Source: Rhodanobacter panaciterrae
GTDB lineage: Bacteria > Pseudomonadota > Gammaproteobacteria > Xanthomonadales > Rhodanobacteraceae
Assembly: GCF_014651895.1 (NCBI RefSeq)
Contig: NZ_BMXT01000001.1
Span: 1,922,001-1,986,000 of the forward strand
Length of the DNA stretch: 64,000 nt
Reading direction: 5' to 3'
Shown here: positions 22,259-32,237 of the stretch, in pieces
How the letters are laid out: each line of letters begins with the position of its first letter
How positions within the stretch are numbered: the stretch's first letter is position 1
Program-made: the position numbers and the translations under genes
The notes under the pieces: generated by a model
Told to the model about the DNA's origin: nothing
What the model saw: only the letters and a program-made list of their open reading frames with translations
Database searches by the model: none

Positions 22259-23491
22259 ATGCAAACCTCCTACCCTCGCCAAGACATCAAGGTGTTGCTA
22301 CTGGAGGGCGTCAGTGCCAGCGCGGTCGAGAACTTCAAGCGCGCCGGCTACAGCCAGGTCGAGCTGCATGCGAAATCACTGCCGGATGCCGAACTGAAGG
22401 CACGCATCGCCGACGCGCACATCGTCGGCATCCGCTCGCGCACACAACTCAGCGAGGATGTGCTGGCACACGCCAAGCGGCTCATTGCGGTGGGCTGCTT
22501 TTGCATCGGCACCAATCAGGTCGACCTGACTGCCGCGAGAAAACTTGGCGTGCCGGTGTTCAACGCGCCTTACTCCAACACGCGCAGCGTGGCCGAGCTG
22601 GTGATCGCTGAGGCGATCATGCTGCTCCGCGGTATCCCGCAGAAGAACGCGCTATGCCATCGCGGCGGCTGGACCAAGTCCGCCGACGGCAGCTACGAGA
22701 CGCGCGACAAGGTGCTTGGCATCGTCGGTTACGGCCACATCGGCACCCAGGTCGGCGTGCTCGCCGAGAGTCTGGGCATGCGGGTGATCTTCCACGACAT
22801 CGAAACCAAGCTGTCGCTGGGCAATGCGCGCGCGGTGTCCAGTCTCGACGAACTGCTGGAACGCGCCGACGTGGTCACCCTGCACGTGCCGGAAACGCCC
22901 GCCACGCAACTGATGATCCGGCGCGAACAGCTGGCGAAGATGCGTGCCGGCGCGATGTTGATCAATGCCTCGCGCGGCAGCGTGGTGGATATCGACGCGC
23001 TGGCCACCGCACTGCGCGAGGGTCATCTGGCCGGCGCTGCTGTGGATGTCTTCCCGGTCGAACCGAAGGGCAACGACGATGCCTTCGTCTCGCCGCTGAT
23101 CGGCATGGACAACGTGATCCTCACGCCGCACATCGGCGGCAGCACGCTGGAGGCGCAGGACAATATCGGCATCGAGGTCGCCAGCAAGCTGATCCGCTAC
23201 AGCGACAACGGCTCGACCCTGTCGGCGGTGAATTTCCCCGAAGTCACCCTGCCCGAACATCCCAACAGCCGCCGGCTGCTGCACATCCACCGCAACGTGC
23301 CGGGCATGCTGTCACGCGTCAATGAACTGTTCTCGGCCGGCAACATCAACATCGACGCCCAGTTCCTGCAGACCGACAGCGAAGTCGGCTACGTGGTGAT
23401 CGATGTCACCGCCGATGCCGCGCAGGCCACCGTGTTGAAGGAGCAACTCGCGGCGATTCCCGGTACCTTGCGCAGCCGTGTGCTGTATTGA
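22259..23491 (+). CDS. serA: D-3-phosphoglycerate dehydrogenase
   Basis: A 410-residue enzyme, the length of the E. coli type. It oxidises 3-phosphoglycerate in the first step of serine synthesis. The NAD-binding motif is GIVGYGHIGTQVG, the catalytic elements are NASRGSVVD, the VEPKG region and HIGGSTLEAQ, and the C-terminal about 70 residues form an ACT domain (MLSRVNELFSAGNINIDAQ) that in E. coli binds serine for feedback inhibition. It is divergent from the D2HGDH-like gene. Confidence 0.97.
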   Translation: MQTSYPRQDIKVLLLEGVSASAVENFKRAGYSQVELHAKSLPDAELKARIADAHIVGIRSRTQLSEDVLAHAKRLIAVGCFCIGTNQVDLTAARKLGVPVFNAPYSNTRSVAELVIAEAIMLLRGIPQKNALCHRGGWTKSADGSYETRDKVLGIVGYGHIGTQVGVLAESLGMRVIFHDIETKLSLGNARAVSSLDELLERADVVTLHVPETPATQLMIRREQLAKMRAGAMLINASRGSVVDIDALATALREGHLAGAAVDVFPVEPKGNDDAFVSPLIGMDNVILTPHIGGSTLEAQDNIGIEVASKLIRYSDNGSTLSAVNFPEVTLPEHPNSRRLLHIHRNVPGMLSRVNELFSAGNINIDAQFLQTDSEVGYVVIDVTADAAQATVLKEQLAAIPGTLRSRVLY

Positions 23492-23536
23492 TCCGGATGG
23501 CGGCAGCCCATGCGAACGCGCAGGCCGCCGCAACAA

Positions 23537-24286
23537 TCAGGTTGCCGATGTACGGACCTTGCCCCGCCCGCTTGCCAGTTTCTTGCCGACTGCCGGCTTC
23601 TTCGCCGGCAGCGTCCCTACTTCACGACTAGCACCACGTCCACCGGTCGCAGCCGCCTTGCTCTTGGCCGCTGCCTTGCCGGAAGCACGACGCTCCACCC
23701 GATGCTCCTCGCGAAACGCCGAGGCATAAGCTTTCAACTCATCGCGCAGCTTCGCGCTGGTAGCGGGCGCGCGGTCGATGTGCTGCAGCATCTGCTGCAT
23801 CAAGTCGTAATCGTGATAGTCGCGGTACGGCTTGAGATCGAGATCCGCCGGAACCTTGCTCAATCGCTCGTCACCGATCGATTTCACATACTTCTGCATG
23901 AAGCGGTCATACGCCTTCCAGGTGATGCGCTCGGCGTTCACTGCCGCCTCTTCAGCACGGGTGGCGATCTGATGGGCATGCAGATAGTGCAAACCGAGCT
24001 GATCGATCAGGGTTTTCTCCACTTCCTCGTGCAGGATCAGGAAGCGATCCACTTCGATGGTGCGGCCACGGAAGGTAAAGCTCTTCGGCAGATGGCGATC
24101 GATGTAAATCGTCTTGCCGTCCTGGCTGTAACCGGCGAGGTAGGGGATGTCATGCTCACGATCGAGGTTCTTGACCCGGCGCAGGATCGCGTCCAGCGCA
24201 CGATCCAGCATCAACGCCGACACATACCAGTCGGGCGCCTTCAGCTTGATGTGGGGTGCATCCGGGTGACAGCAGTTCGACGGCAT
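23537..24286 (-). CDS. protein of unknown function with HEExxK motif and Lys/Ala-rich tail
   Basis: A 249-residue protein I do not recognise with confidence. Residues about 15-170 look globular ([30 protein letters not shown], then [16 protein letters not shown]). The middle holds [31 protein letters not shown], whose HEE, downstream histidines and RAEE resemble a zincin-like arrangement without the canonical HExxH. The last about 50 residues are Ala/Lys/Arg-rich and probably disordered or nucleic-acid-binding. It converges with serA. No signal peptide or membrane helix is visible. I chose the ATG at 24286; 26 upstream codons of the frame look non-coding. Confidence 0.75.
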   Translation of the reverse strand: MPSNCCHPDAPHIKLKAPDWYVSALMLDRALDAILRRVKNLDREHDIPYLAGYSQDGKTIYIDRHLPKSFTFRGRTIEVDRFLILHEEVEKTLIDQLGLHYLHAHQIATRAEEAAVNAERITWKAYDRFMQKYVKSIGDERLSKVPADLDLKPYRDYHDYDLMQQMLQHIDRAPATSAKLRDELKAYASAFREEHRVERRASGKAAAKSKAAATGGRGASREVGTLPAKKPAVGKKLASGRGKVRTSAT

Positions 24287-24363
24287 ACGCAACACCTCCG
24301 GGTGGGAATCCGGAGACAGCCTAGCGCGCCGTAACCTGCGGCGTCGCGTGTGCACAAACGACA

Positions 24364-24383
24364 ACGGCGCCCTCAGGCGCCGT
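24364..24383 (-). terminator. terminator downstream of tRNA-Pro
   Basis: ACGGCGCC and GGCGCCGT form a perfect 8-base-pair stem with a four-base loop. On the minus strand it is followed by TGTCGTTTG, moderately T-rich. It is about 20 bases past the tRNA 3' end. Confidence 0.65.
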
Positions 24384-24401
24384 CACGTGACTCTTGCGAA
24401 T

Positions 24402-24478
24402 TGGTCGGGGCGGCCGGATTTGAACCGACGACCCTCTGCCCCCCAGGCAGATGCGCTACCAGGCTGCGCTACGCCCCG
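24402..24478 (-). tRNA. tRNA-Pro (anticodon GGG)
   Basis: The minus strand folds into a 77-base tRNA. The acceptor pairs CGGGGCG with CGCCCCG, the D arm contains AGCGCAGCCTGGTAGCGC, the anticodon stem TCTGC/GCAGA encloses CTGGGGG with anticodon GGG, and the T arm contains GGTTCAAATCC. The CCA end is encoded (24404-24402). It reads CCC codons, frequent in a GC-rich genome. It is downstream of the merR-like gene. Confidence 0.97.
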
Positions 24479-24547
24479 ACTGTTCGGCAAGACGACTAGT
24501 CTAACAGCTCACCGGGTCATGCCGGAAGCCACTGACGTGTATGCGTA

Positions 24548-24904
24548 TCAGCGGCGCAGCAGAGTCAGTACTTCTTCCAGCTCCATCCGCACCTGACGCA
24601 CGATCTGGTGCGAGATGCTCGCCTCCATTCGCGCCTGCGGGCCTTCCAGTCGCGCACGCGCGCCGGTGATGGTGAAACCCTCGTCGTACAGCAACGAGCG
24701 GATCTGGCGGATCATCAACACATCGTGGCGCTGGTAGTAGCGACGATTGCCGCGACGCTTGACCGGATTGAGCGCGGGAAACTCCTGTTCCCAGTAACGC
24801 AGCACATGGGGCTTCACACCGCACAACTCGCCCACCTCACCGATGGTGAAGTAGCGTTTGGCCGGAATGGCAGGCAGTTCGGTGTTATTCCCTTGATCCA
24901 GCAT
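24548..24904 (-). CDS. MerR-family transcriptional regulator
   Basis: A 118-residue regulator with an N-terminal MerR helix-turn-helix ([44 protein letters not shown]) and a short C-terminal helix. No effector domain or metal-binding cysteine pair is seen. The start overlaps the end of ihfA by 20 bases. The same pair, ihfA followed by this small MerR gene, is common in gammaproteobacteria; targets are not known to me. Confidence 0.9.
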   Translation of the reverse strand: MLDQGNNTELPAIPAKRYFTIGEVGELCGVKPHVLRYWEQEFPALNPVKRRGNRRYYQRHDVLMIRQIRSLLYDEGFTITGARARLEGPQARMEASISHQIVRQVRMELEEVLTLLRR

Positions 24905-25184
24905 AGCCCTCGACTCTTACCTTGAGTTTCTGTCCCGGTCGGAACGTCACCACGCGGCGTGCGGAGATCGGAATCTCCTCACCGGTTTTCGGGTTGCGTC
25001 CCGGTCGCTGGTTCTTCAGCCGCAGATCGAAATTGCCGAAACCGGACAACTTCACCTGCTCGCCGTTTTCCAGTGCTCCGCGAACGACCTCGAAATAGGC
25101 GTCCACGAATTCCTTCGCCTCACGCTTGTTGAGGCCTACATCGAGGAAAAGCCGCTCGGCCATTTCCGCCTTGGTCAGCGCCAT
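24885..25184 (-). CDS. ihfA: integration host factor subunit alpha
   Basis: A 99-residue HU/IHF-family DNA-bending protein. [27 protein letters not shown] and the beta-arm region with [27 protein letters not shown] are IHF-alpha-like. It pairs with IhfB (elsewhere) to bend DNA at promoters, including sigma-54 promoters such as that of glnK here. One base separates its start from the pheT stop. Confidence 0.96.
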   Translation of the reverse strand: MALTKAEMAERLFLDVGLNKREAKEFVDAYFEVVRGALENGEQVKLSGFGNFDLRLKNQRPGRNPKTGEEIPISARRVVTFRPGQKLKVRVEGYAGSRE

Positions 25185-25185
25185 C

Positions 25186-27564
25186 TCATCCTCGCAACTT
25201 TGCCTTGCATGTTTGCTCCAACGCAGCTACCGCTTCGCGCACGCAGCGATCCGCGTCGTCGTCAGTAAGGGTGCGTGAAGCGTCCTGTAAAATCAAGCCC
25301 ATAGCGAGACTTTTTCGGCCTGCTTCGACCCCTTTGCCGCTGTAGCGGTCGAACAACCGCAGTTCCTGCAGCCGCGTACCGAGACTGCCGCGAACGGCCT
25401 GTTCAATCTGTGACCAGCTGATCTCTTCCGGCAGATCCATCGCGATGTCCCGGCGCACCGCAGGAAATCGCGGAACCGGCTGTGCCAGCGGCAGGCGGCG
25501 CGCCAGCAGTGGTTCCAGCGCCAATTCCAGCACGTGCACGTCGGCACCCAGATCCAGCGCCTTGGCCAGTTGTGGATGCAGCGCACCGAGATAACCGACG
25601 GTTTCACCGTCGCGTGCCACCCGTGCGCCACGGCCCGGGTGCAACCAGCCGGGCAGGCCATCGGCGTGCACCGACCAGCGCTGCGGCTCGCCGCCCCAGG
25701 CGATCAGGGCATCCAGATCGCCCTTGAGGTCATGGAAGTCCAGCTGACGGGACGGCTCGCCCCATTGCTCGCCGCGCGCGTTGCCGCAGGCGACGATCGC
25801 CAGGCTCGGGGTCTCCACGGGCGGATCGCCCGCCGCAAATACCCGGGCCACCTCGAACAGGCGCACGCGCTCCTGTTGGCGCGCACGGTTATGCCGCAAC
25901 GCCTCGATCAGACCTGGCAGCAACGACGGGCGCATGATCGCCAGATCCGCGGACAACGGATTGGCCAGCGGCACCAGTCGTTCGGTGAAATCCCAGCGTG
26001 CCAGCAGCTCGGCAGGCACGAAGGACAGGTTCACTGCCTCGTAGTAGCCCCGTGCTGCCAGCTGCTCACGCAGCGCCAACTCGTTGATGCGCGCTTCCGG
26101 CTCGATCGCCAGCGCCAGCGCGCCGGCCGGCGAATGCGTGGGAATGTTGTCGTAGCCGAAGATGCGCGCCACTTCTTCGATGAGGTCTTCTTCGCGCTCG
26201 ATGTCGAAACGGCTGCTAGGCGCGGTGATCTGCCAACCCTCGGCAAGCGCCTCGACCCGCATGCCCAGCGCGGTGAAAATGCGTGCCACTTCGGCATCGG
26301 CCACGTCCACGCCCAGCACGCGCTTGAGGCGCGTACGGCGCAACACCACGGTCGCCGGCTTCGGCAGGTCAGCCAGGTTTTCGGCGACCAGTACCGGGCC
26401 GGCATGGCCACCGGCAATCGACAGCAACAGCTCGGTAGCGCGTTCCAGCGCGCGGCGCGGCAATTCAGGATCGACGCCACGCTCAAAGCGGTGCGAGGCA
26501 TCGGTATGCATGCCGAGCTTGCGCGCACGCCCCATGATCGCCGCCGGTGCGAAGTGCGCGGCTTCCAGGAAGATGTTGCGGGTGGCGTCGGTGACGCGCG
26601 AATCGAAACCACCCATCACGCCGGCCACAGCGAGCGCCTTGTGTTCGTCGGCAATCAGCACAAAGCCCTGGTCGAGTTTTGCCTCATAACCATCGAGCAG
26701 CTTCAGCGGTTCGGCAACACGCGCATGACGCACCACGATGTCGCCCTCGAGCTTGTCGTTGTCGAACGCATGCAGCGGCTGGCCCAGCTCCAGCATCACG
26801 TAGTTGGTGATGTCGACCACCGCGCTGATCGGGCGCAGGCCAGAACGACGCAGGCGCTCGGTCAGCCACAGCGGGGTATGCGCGGCTGGATCGATGCCTT
26901 CGACAATGCGGCCAAGGTAACGTGGTGCGTCCTTGCCGGCTTCCAGCCGGATGCCGCGTTTCGCGTCGCCCGTCACCGGAGCAACACCCTGTGCAGGTAC
27001 CTTCACCGCACTGCCAAACAGTGCAGCGACGTCATGCGCGAGACCGACCAAGCCCAGGCAATCCGGACGATTCGGCGTGAGCTTCAATTCGATGCTGGCA
27101 TCGGGCAGGCCCAGGTAATCGGCCAGCGACTGCCCCACCGGCGCATCCAACGGCAGTTCGAGCAGGCCGGAGGCATCGGCATCGATGCCAAGTTCCTTGG
27201 CCGAACACAGCATGCCGAACGATTCGACGCCACGCAGCTTGGCGGCCTTGATCGCGATACCACCGGGAAGGTTCGCACCGACGGTAGCCAACGGCACCTT
27301 GATGCCGACGCGCGCATTCGGCGCTCCGCAGACGATCTGCAGCAACTCGCCCTGCCCCGCATCCACCTTGCACACCTGCAGACGATCGGCTTCGGGATGC
27401 TTCTCGGCAGCGACGATCTCGGCCACCACCACGCCGGCCAGGCCTTCGCCCAGCACCGTCAGTTCTTCCACTTCCAGCCCGGCCATGGTCAGCGCATGGG
27501 CCAGTGCGGCGCGATCGGCCTTGATCTCGACCAGCTCGCGCAGCCAATTCTCGGAGAATTTCAT
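25186..27564 (-). CDS. pheT: phenylalanyl-tRNA synthetase beta subunit
   Basis: A 792-residue subunit. Order of domains: N-terminal tRNA-binding OB fold (about 40-150, [30 protein letters not shown]), B3/B4 editing domain (about 210-385), B5 domain (about 400-470), synthetase-like core, and a C-terminal FDX-ACB anticodon domain (from [13 protein letters not shown], about 700-792). With PheS it forms the alpha2beta2 enzyme. It follows pheS by 37 bases. Confidence 0.98.
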   Translation of the reverse strand: MKFSENWLRELVEIKADRAALAHALTMAGLEVEELTVLGEGLAGVVVAEIVAAEKHPEADRLQVCKVDAGQGELLQIVCGAPNARVGIKVPLATVGANLPGGIAIKAAKLRGVESFGMLCSAKELGIDADASGLLELPLDAPVGQSLADYLGLPDASIELKLTPNRPDCLGLVGLAHDVAALFGSAVKVPAQGVAPVTGDAKRGIRLEAGKDAPRYLGRIVEGIDPAAHTPLWLTERLRRSGLRPISAVVDITNYVMLELGQPLHAFDNDKLEGDIVVRHARVAEPLKLLDGYEAKLDQGFVLIADEHKALAVAGVMGGFDSRVTDATRNIFLEAAHFAPAAIMGRARKLGMHTDASHRFERGVDPELPRRALERATELLLSIAGGHAGPVLVAENLADLPKPATVVLRRTRLKRVLGVDVADAEVARIFTALGMRVEALAEGWQITAPSSRFDIEREEDLIEEVARIFGYDNIPTHSPAGALALAIEPEARINELALREQLAARGYYEAVNLSFVPAELLARWDFTERLVPLANPLSADLAIMRPSLLPGLIEALRHNRARQQERVRLFEVARVFAAGDPPVETPSLAIVACGNARGEQWGEPSRQLDFHDLKGDLDALIAWGGEPQRWSVHADGLPGWLHPGRGARVARDGETVGYLGALHPQLAKALDLGADVHVLELALEPLLARRLPLAQPVPRFPAVRRDIAMDLPEEISWSQIEQAVRGSLGTRLQELRLFDRYSGKGVEAGRKSLAMGLILQDASRTLTDDDADRCVREAVAALEQTCKAKLRG

Positions 27565-27601
27565 CGTGTCTTTTCCTGCTGGCCCAGCTCAATACAAGGA
27601 A

Positions 27602-28669
<1,068 letters not shown>

Positions 28670-28706
28670 TTACATCATATCGTGCTGACGCAGGAGCGTC
28701 CGACGA

Positions 28707-29066
28707 TCAAGCGGCCAGACTGGCCTTCGCTTTCTCGGCGATCACCTCAAACGCCTTGATGTCGTGCACGGCGATATCAGCGAGGACCTTGCGATCAACG
28801 GTGATACCAGCCTTGCTCAGACCATTGATCAGGCGGCTGTAGGACAGGCCGAACATGCGCGCAGCGGCGTTGATACGGACGATCCACAAGGCGCGGAACT
28901 GACGCTTGCGCTGCTTGCGGCCGATGTAGGCGTACTGACCAGCCTTGATGACGGCCTGGTTGGCAACGCGGAAGACCTTGCGGCGGGCGTTGTAATAGCC
29001 CTTGGCACGACCGATAACTTTCTTGTGACGACGACGGGCGGTAACGCCACGCTTTACACGAGCCAT
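28707..29066 (-). CDS. rplT: 50S ribosomal protein L20
   Basis: A 119-residue ribosomal protein, basic and with the classical N-terminus [24 protein letters not shown]20 binds 23S rRNA and in E. coli represses rpmI-rplT translation. It lies 16 bases after rpmI. Length is normal. Confidence 0.98.
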   Translation of the reverse strand: MARVKRGVTARRRHKKVIGRAKGYYNARRKVFRVANQAVIKAGQYAYIGRKQRKRQFRALWIVRINAAARMFGLSYSRLINGLSKAGITVDRKVLADIAVHDIKAFEVIAEKAKASLAA

Positions 29067-29082
29067 GGTTTATCTCCTCGTC

Positions 29083-29280
29083 TTACAAGTACGGCAACAT
29101 GCGCGCTACACCGGGGGTGTCACACGCCTTGAGGTGGTTCTTGGCACGCAGGCCACGCTTCATCTTGGTCGACTTCTTGGTCAGAATGTGCGACTTGAAT
29201 GCGTGACCGCACTTGATTTTGCCCGATGCGGTCTTGCGAAAACGCTTCGCCGCCGCCCGGTTGGTCTTGATCTTGGGCAT
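29083..29280 (-). CDS. rpmI: 50S ribosomal protein L35
   Basis: A 65-residue ribosomal protein beginning [21 protein letters not shown], standard for L35. The 32 upstream codons of the open frame are not part of it; AAGGAG stands before the ATG at 29280. In E. coli the leader of rpmI is the L20 repressor target; the 233-base gap to infC here leaves room for such a leader. Confidence 0.98.
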   Translation of the reverse strand: MPKIKTNRAAAKRFRKTASGKIKCGHAFKSHILTKKSTKMKRGLRAKNHLKACDTPGVARMLPYL

Positions 29281-29430
29281 GGGAATGCTCCTTGTATGGG
29301 ACACGCCTGCAAGTAAGGCGGCCCCGGTTTCTGACTGATCTGGCGGTGATCCCATTCTCGATTGAGTCTGGACCACGCTTTCCGTCCTGCCATGATCGGT
29401 TCACGACCCTTCCTGCGGGTCGAACCGGCG

Positions 29431-29436
29431 ATTATA
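29431..29436 (-). promoter_or_regulatory. candidate internal -10 element for rpmI-rplT
   Basis: TATAAT on the minus strand, just after the infC terminator. A -35 element is poor (TGGTAT at 17 bases). A CGACCC/GGGTCG stem follows in the putative leader. Suggests a secondary promoter for the two ribosomal protein genes. Confidence 0.35.
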
Positions 29437-29480
29437 CGGACTAAATGTGCCGGATACCAGCTGCGCGGATATCGGCAAGA

Positions 29481-29505
29481 AAACGGCGACCGATGGGTCG
29501 CCGTT
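29481..29505 (-). terminator. terminator hairpin after infC
   Basis: AACGGCGACC and GGTCGCCGTT form a perfect 10-base-pair stem with a four-base loop, starting nine bases past the infC stop and followed on the minus strand by TTTCTTG. It may reduce read-through from thrS-infC into rpmI-rplT. Confidence 0.75.
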
Positions 29506-29513
29506 GGTCTTGA

Positions 29514-30038
29514 CTACTTCTTCTTGGGGCCGATCATCATGACCATCTGGCGCCCTTCGAGCCGCGGGAACGACTCGATCTGGCCGTTCTCGCCGACGTC
29601 TTCCTGGATCTTCTTGGCCAGGTTCTGGCCCAGATCCTGATGCGACATCTCGCGGCCACGGAAGCGGATGGTGACCTTGACCTTGTCGCCTTCCTCGAGG
29701 AAGCGAAGCATGTTGCGCAGCTTGATCTGGTAGTCGCCCACGTCCGTGACCGGACGGAACTTCACTTCCTTGATCTCGACCTGCTTCTGCTTCTTCTTGG
29801 CGGCCTGCGCCTTCTTCTGGGCTTCGAACTTGAACTTGCCGTAATCCATGATGCGGCAGACCGGTGGGTCGCCGTTCGGCTGGATCTCGACCAGATCCAT
29901 GCCGGCTTCCTGCGCCAGCGCGAGTGCCTCGTCACGGGTCAGGATACCGAGCTGTTCTGCCTCGGCACCAATCACACGAACCCGCGGAACGCGGATTTCC
30001 AGGTTACGACGGTTGCCCTTGTTGTCGGTGGTAGCGAT
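29514..30038 (-). CDS. infC: translation initiation factor IF-3, AUC start codon
   Basis: A 174-residue IF-3. The N-terminal domain runs [24 protein letters not shown] and the C-terminal domain ends [13 protein letters not shown]. No ATG, GTG or TTG gives the full N-terminus. An ATC codon at 30038-30036 (ATC GCT ACC ACC GAC) lies eight bases after GGAGG and yields the family start. Rare AUU/AUC/AUA starts let IF-3 repress its own translation in E. coli and relatives. A GTG at 29975 is inside the conserved region and would truncate it by 21 residues. It follows thrS by 44 bases. Confidence 0.94.
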   Translation of the reverse strand: MATTDNKGNRRNLEIRVPRVRVIGAEAEQLGILTRDEALALAQEAGMDLVEIQPNGDPPVCRIMDYGKFKFEAQKKAQAAKKKQKQVEIKEVKFRPVTDVGDYQIKLRNMLRFLEEGDKVKVTIRFRGREMSHQDLGQNLAKKIQEDVGENGQIESFPRLEGRQMVMMIGPKKK

Positions 30039-30082
30039 ACCACGATCCTCCAGAAGAAGTAATGAAACTGACCGATCGGCGC

Positions 30083-31984
30083 TCAGCGCCGGGTTTCGGT
30101 CACCAGTCGCTCAACGAAATCGGCCAGCGGCATGCTGCCCAGATCCTCGCCCGAGCGGGTACGCACGGAAACCGCACCCGTCTCTTTCTCGCGGTCACCG
30201 ACCACGAGGAGATAAGGCACTTTCTGCATCGTATGCTCGCGGATTTTATAGCCGACTTTCTCGTTGCGCAAATCCGATTGTACCCGGAAACCTTTGTCGA
30301 CAAGGGTTTGCGTCACTTGGCTGACGTAATCGGCCTGTGCATCGGTGATATTGAGTACCACCGCCTGTATCGGAGCCAGCCAAGGCGGCAGCAGGCCGGC
30401 GTGGTGTTCGATCAGGATGCCGATGAAACGCTCCATCGAGCCCACGATGGCCCGATGCAGCATCACTGGATGCTGTTTCTGCGAGTGTTCGTCCACGTAT
30501 TCGGCGCCCAGGCGCTCGGGCATCATGAAATCGACCTGCATGGTGCCGACCTGCCAGGCCCGGCCGATCGAATCCTTCATGTGGTACTCGATCTTCGGGC
30601 CGTAGAACGCGCCCTCACCCGGCAACTCCTCCCAGGCGACGCCGGCGGCGGACAACGCCGCACGCAAAGCCGCCTCCGCGCGATCCCACACCGCGTCGTC
30701 GCCGATGCGCTTGTCCGGGCGCAGCGCGATCTTCAGGCCGACGTCCTCGAAACCGAAATCCGCGTAGACCTGCATCGCCTGGCGGTGGAACGCGGTGACC
30801 TCCGACTCGATTTGCTCAGCCGTACAGAAGATGTGGCCGTCGTCCTGGGTGAACGCACGCACGCGCATGATGCCGTGCAACGCGCCAGACGGCTCGTTGC
30901 GGTGGCAACCCCCGAATTCGCCGTAGCGGATCGGCAACTCGCGGTAGCTGTGCAGGCCGGTGTTGAACACCTGCACATGGCCGGGACAGTTCATCGGCTT
31001 CAGCGCGTAGGTGTGCTTTTCCGACTCGGTGAAGAACATGTTCTCGGCGTAGTTGTCCCAGTGCCCGGACTTCTTCCACAACGACACGTCCAACACCTGC
31101 GGGCAGCGCACTTCCTGGTAGCCGCTGCGCTTGTAGACACCGCGCATGTACTGCTCCACGGCCTGCCAGATCGCCCAGCCGTTCGGGTGCCAGAACACCA
31201 TGCCCGGGCTTTCCTCCTGCTGGTGGAACAGGTCGAGCTGCTTGCCGATCTTGCGGTGATCACGCTTCTCGGCCTCTTCGAGCTGAAGCAGGTAAGCCTT
31301 CAGATCCTTGTCGTTCAACCATGCGGTGCCGTAGATGCGGGTCAGCATCGCGTTGTTGGAATCGCCGCGCCAATAGGCGCCGGCCACCTTCATCAGCTTG
31401 AACGCGCGCAGCTTGCCGGTGTTCGGCACGTGCGGACCGCGGCACAGGTCGGTGAATTCGCCCTGCGAATACAGCGACAGCGGCTCATCGGACGGAATCG
31501 ACTCGATGATCTCGGCCTTGTAGTTCTCTCCCATACCGCGGAAGAACGCTACTGCTTCGTTGCGCGACTTCACGCTGCGCGTCACCGGCAACTGCTCGGC
31601 GACGATCTTTTCCATCTCCGCCTCGATCTTCGGCAGATCGTCCGGCGTGAATGGGCGCTCATAGGCGAAGTCGTAGAAGAAGCCGTTGTCGATCACCGGA
31701 CCGATCGTGACCTGCGCCCCCGGATACAGCCGCTGCACGGCCTGCCCCATCAGATGCGCGGTGGAGTGGCGCAGGATTTCCAGCGCCTCGGGACTCTTGT
31801 CGGTGACGATCTGCAGGCTGGCGTCGTGCTCGATCGGGAAGCTGGCATCCACCAGCTGGCCGTCGACCTTGCCGGCCAAGGTTGCCTTGGCCAGACCGGC
31901 GCCAATCGAGGCGGCCACGTCCTGCACGGTAACGGAGTGATCGAACGGCCGCTTGCTGCCGTCGGGTAGCGTGATCTCAATCAT
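30083..31984 (-). CDS. thrS: threonyl-tRNA synthetase
   Basis: A 633-residue enzyme. Domain order: TGS (1-61), N2 editing domain (about 62-225, [11 protein letters not shown]), class II core with zinc ligands in [19 protein letters not shown] and [13 protein letters not shown], and the anticodon-binding domain (from about 530, [13 protein letters not shown]). I took the ATG at 31984; MVP codons upstream give an alternative at 31993. A terminator-like hairpin and a tiny Thr-containing ORF precede it. It heads thrS-infC-rpmI-rplT-pheST-ihfA. Confidence 0.97.
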   Translation of the reverse strand: MIEITLPDGSKRPFDHSVTVQDVAASIGAGLAKATLAGKVDGQLVDASFPIEHDASLQIVTDKSPEALEILRHSTAHLMGQAVQRLYPGAQVTIGPVIDNGFFYDFAYERPFTPDDLPKIEAEMEKIVAEQLPVTRSVKSRNEAVAFFRGMGENYKAEIIESIPSDEPLSLYSQGEFTDLCRGPHVPNTGKLRAFKLMKVAGAYWRGDSNNAMLTRIYGTAWLNDKDLKAYLLQLEEAEKRDHRKIGKQLDLFHQQEESPGMVFWHPNGWAIWQAVEQYMRGVYKRSGYQEVRCPQVLDVSLWKKSGHWDNYAENMFFTESEKHTYALKPMNCPGHVQVFNTGLHSYRELPIRYGEFGGCHRNEPSGALHGIMRVRAFTQDDGHIFCTAEQIESEVTAFHRQAMQVYADFGFEDVGLKIALRPDKRIGDDAVWDRAEAALRAALSAAGVAWEELPGEGAFYGPKIEYHMKDSIGRAWQVGTMQVDFMMPERLGAEYVDEHSQKQHPVMLHRAIVGSMERFIGILIEHHAGLLPPWLAPIQAVVLNITDAQADYVSQVTQTLVDKGFRVQSDLRNEKVGYKIREHTMQKVPYLLVVGDREKETGAVSVRTRSGEDLGSMPLADFVERLVTETRR

Positions 31985-32004
31985 GGGAACCATTCTCTGA
32001 AAAG

Positions 32005-32025
32005 CAAAAAAGGGCATCCGCCCTT
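32005..32025 (-). terminator. attenuator-like terminator in the thrS leader
   Basis: On the minus strand AAGGGC-GGAT-GCCCTT is followed directly by a T-run (TTTT, GC, TTTT), only about 20 bases before the thrS start. No upstream gene on that strand needs terminating, so it lies inside the thrS transcript leader. Confidence 0.65.
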
Positions 32026-32053
32026 CTTTGAAAAATACCAAGGCGTGGAGGGA

Positions 32054-32080
32054 TCAGCAGTGGAAACGTGTAGTTGCCAT
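32054..32080 (-). CDS. candidate leader peptide for thrS attenuation (8 aa)
   Basis: ATG GCA ACT ACA CGT TTC CAC TGC TGA encodes MATTRFHC with two adjacent Thr codons. It sits between a candidate promoter and the terminator-like hairpin before thrS, 28 bases upstream of the hairpin. Segments 32111-32121 and 32037-32048 could pair around it. The ribosome-binding site is weak. Position supports attenuation, but a two-Thr octapeptide can occur by chance. Confidence 0.3.
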   Translation of the reverse strand: MATTRFHC

Positions 32081-32139
32081 GTCGCACACTCGGCTGGCGC
32101 AGAGCGCGGGCCACCTTAGGTCTTGTGGATGATGTCGAA

Positions 32140-32168
32140 ACGCTAGTTTAGCTCAAATCGGCTGTCAA
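32140..32168 (-). promoter_or_regulatory. candidate thrS promoter
   Basis: Perfect TTGACA (32168-32163) and a poor -10 TAGCGT (32145-32140) separated by 17 bases on the minus strand. The leader to thrS would be about 150 bases. Confidence 0.4.
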
Positions 32169-32237
32169 TCCTCGCCTATGCGGCCATGCAGACAGGCCGT
32201 CAGCGATAGAATGAGGGCCATTATCCGAGGACCGTCC

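Noticed and set aside
31985..32168. T-box riboswitch before thrS
   Set aside because: No T-box consensus is visible and T-boxes are not usual in gammaproteobacteria; a leader-peptide attenuator fits better.
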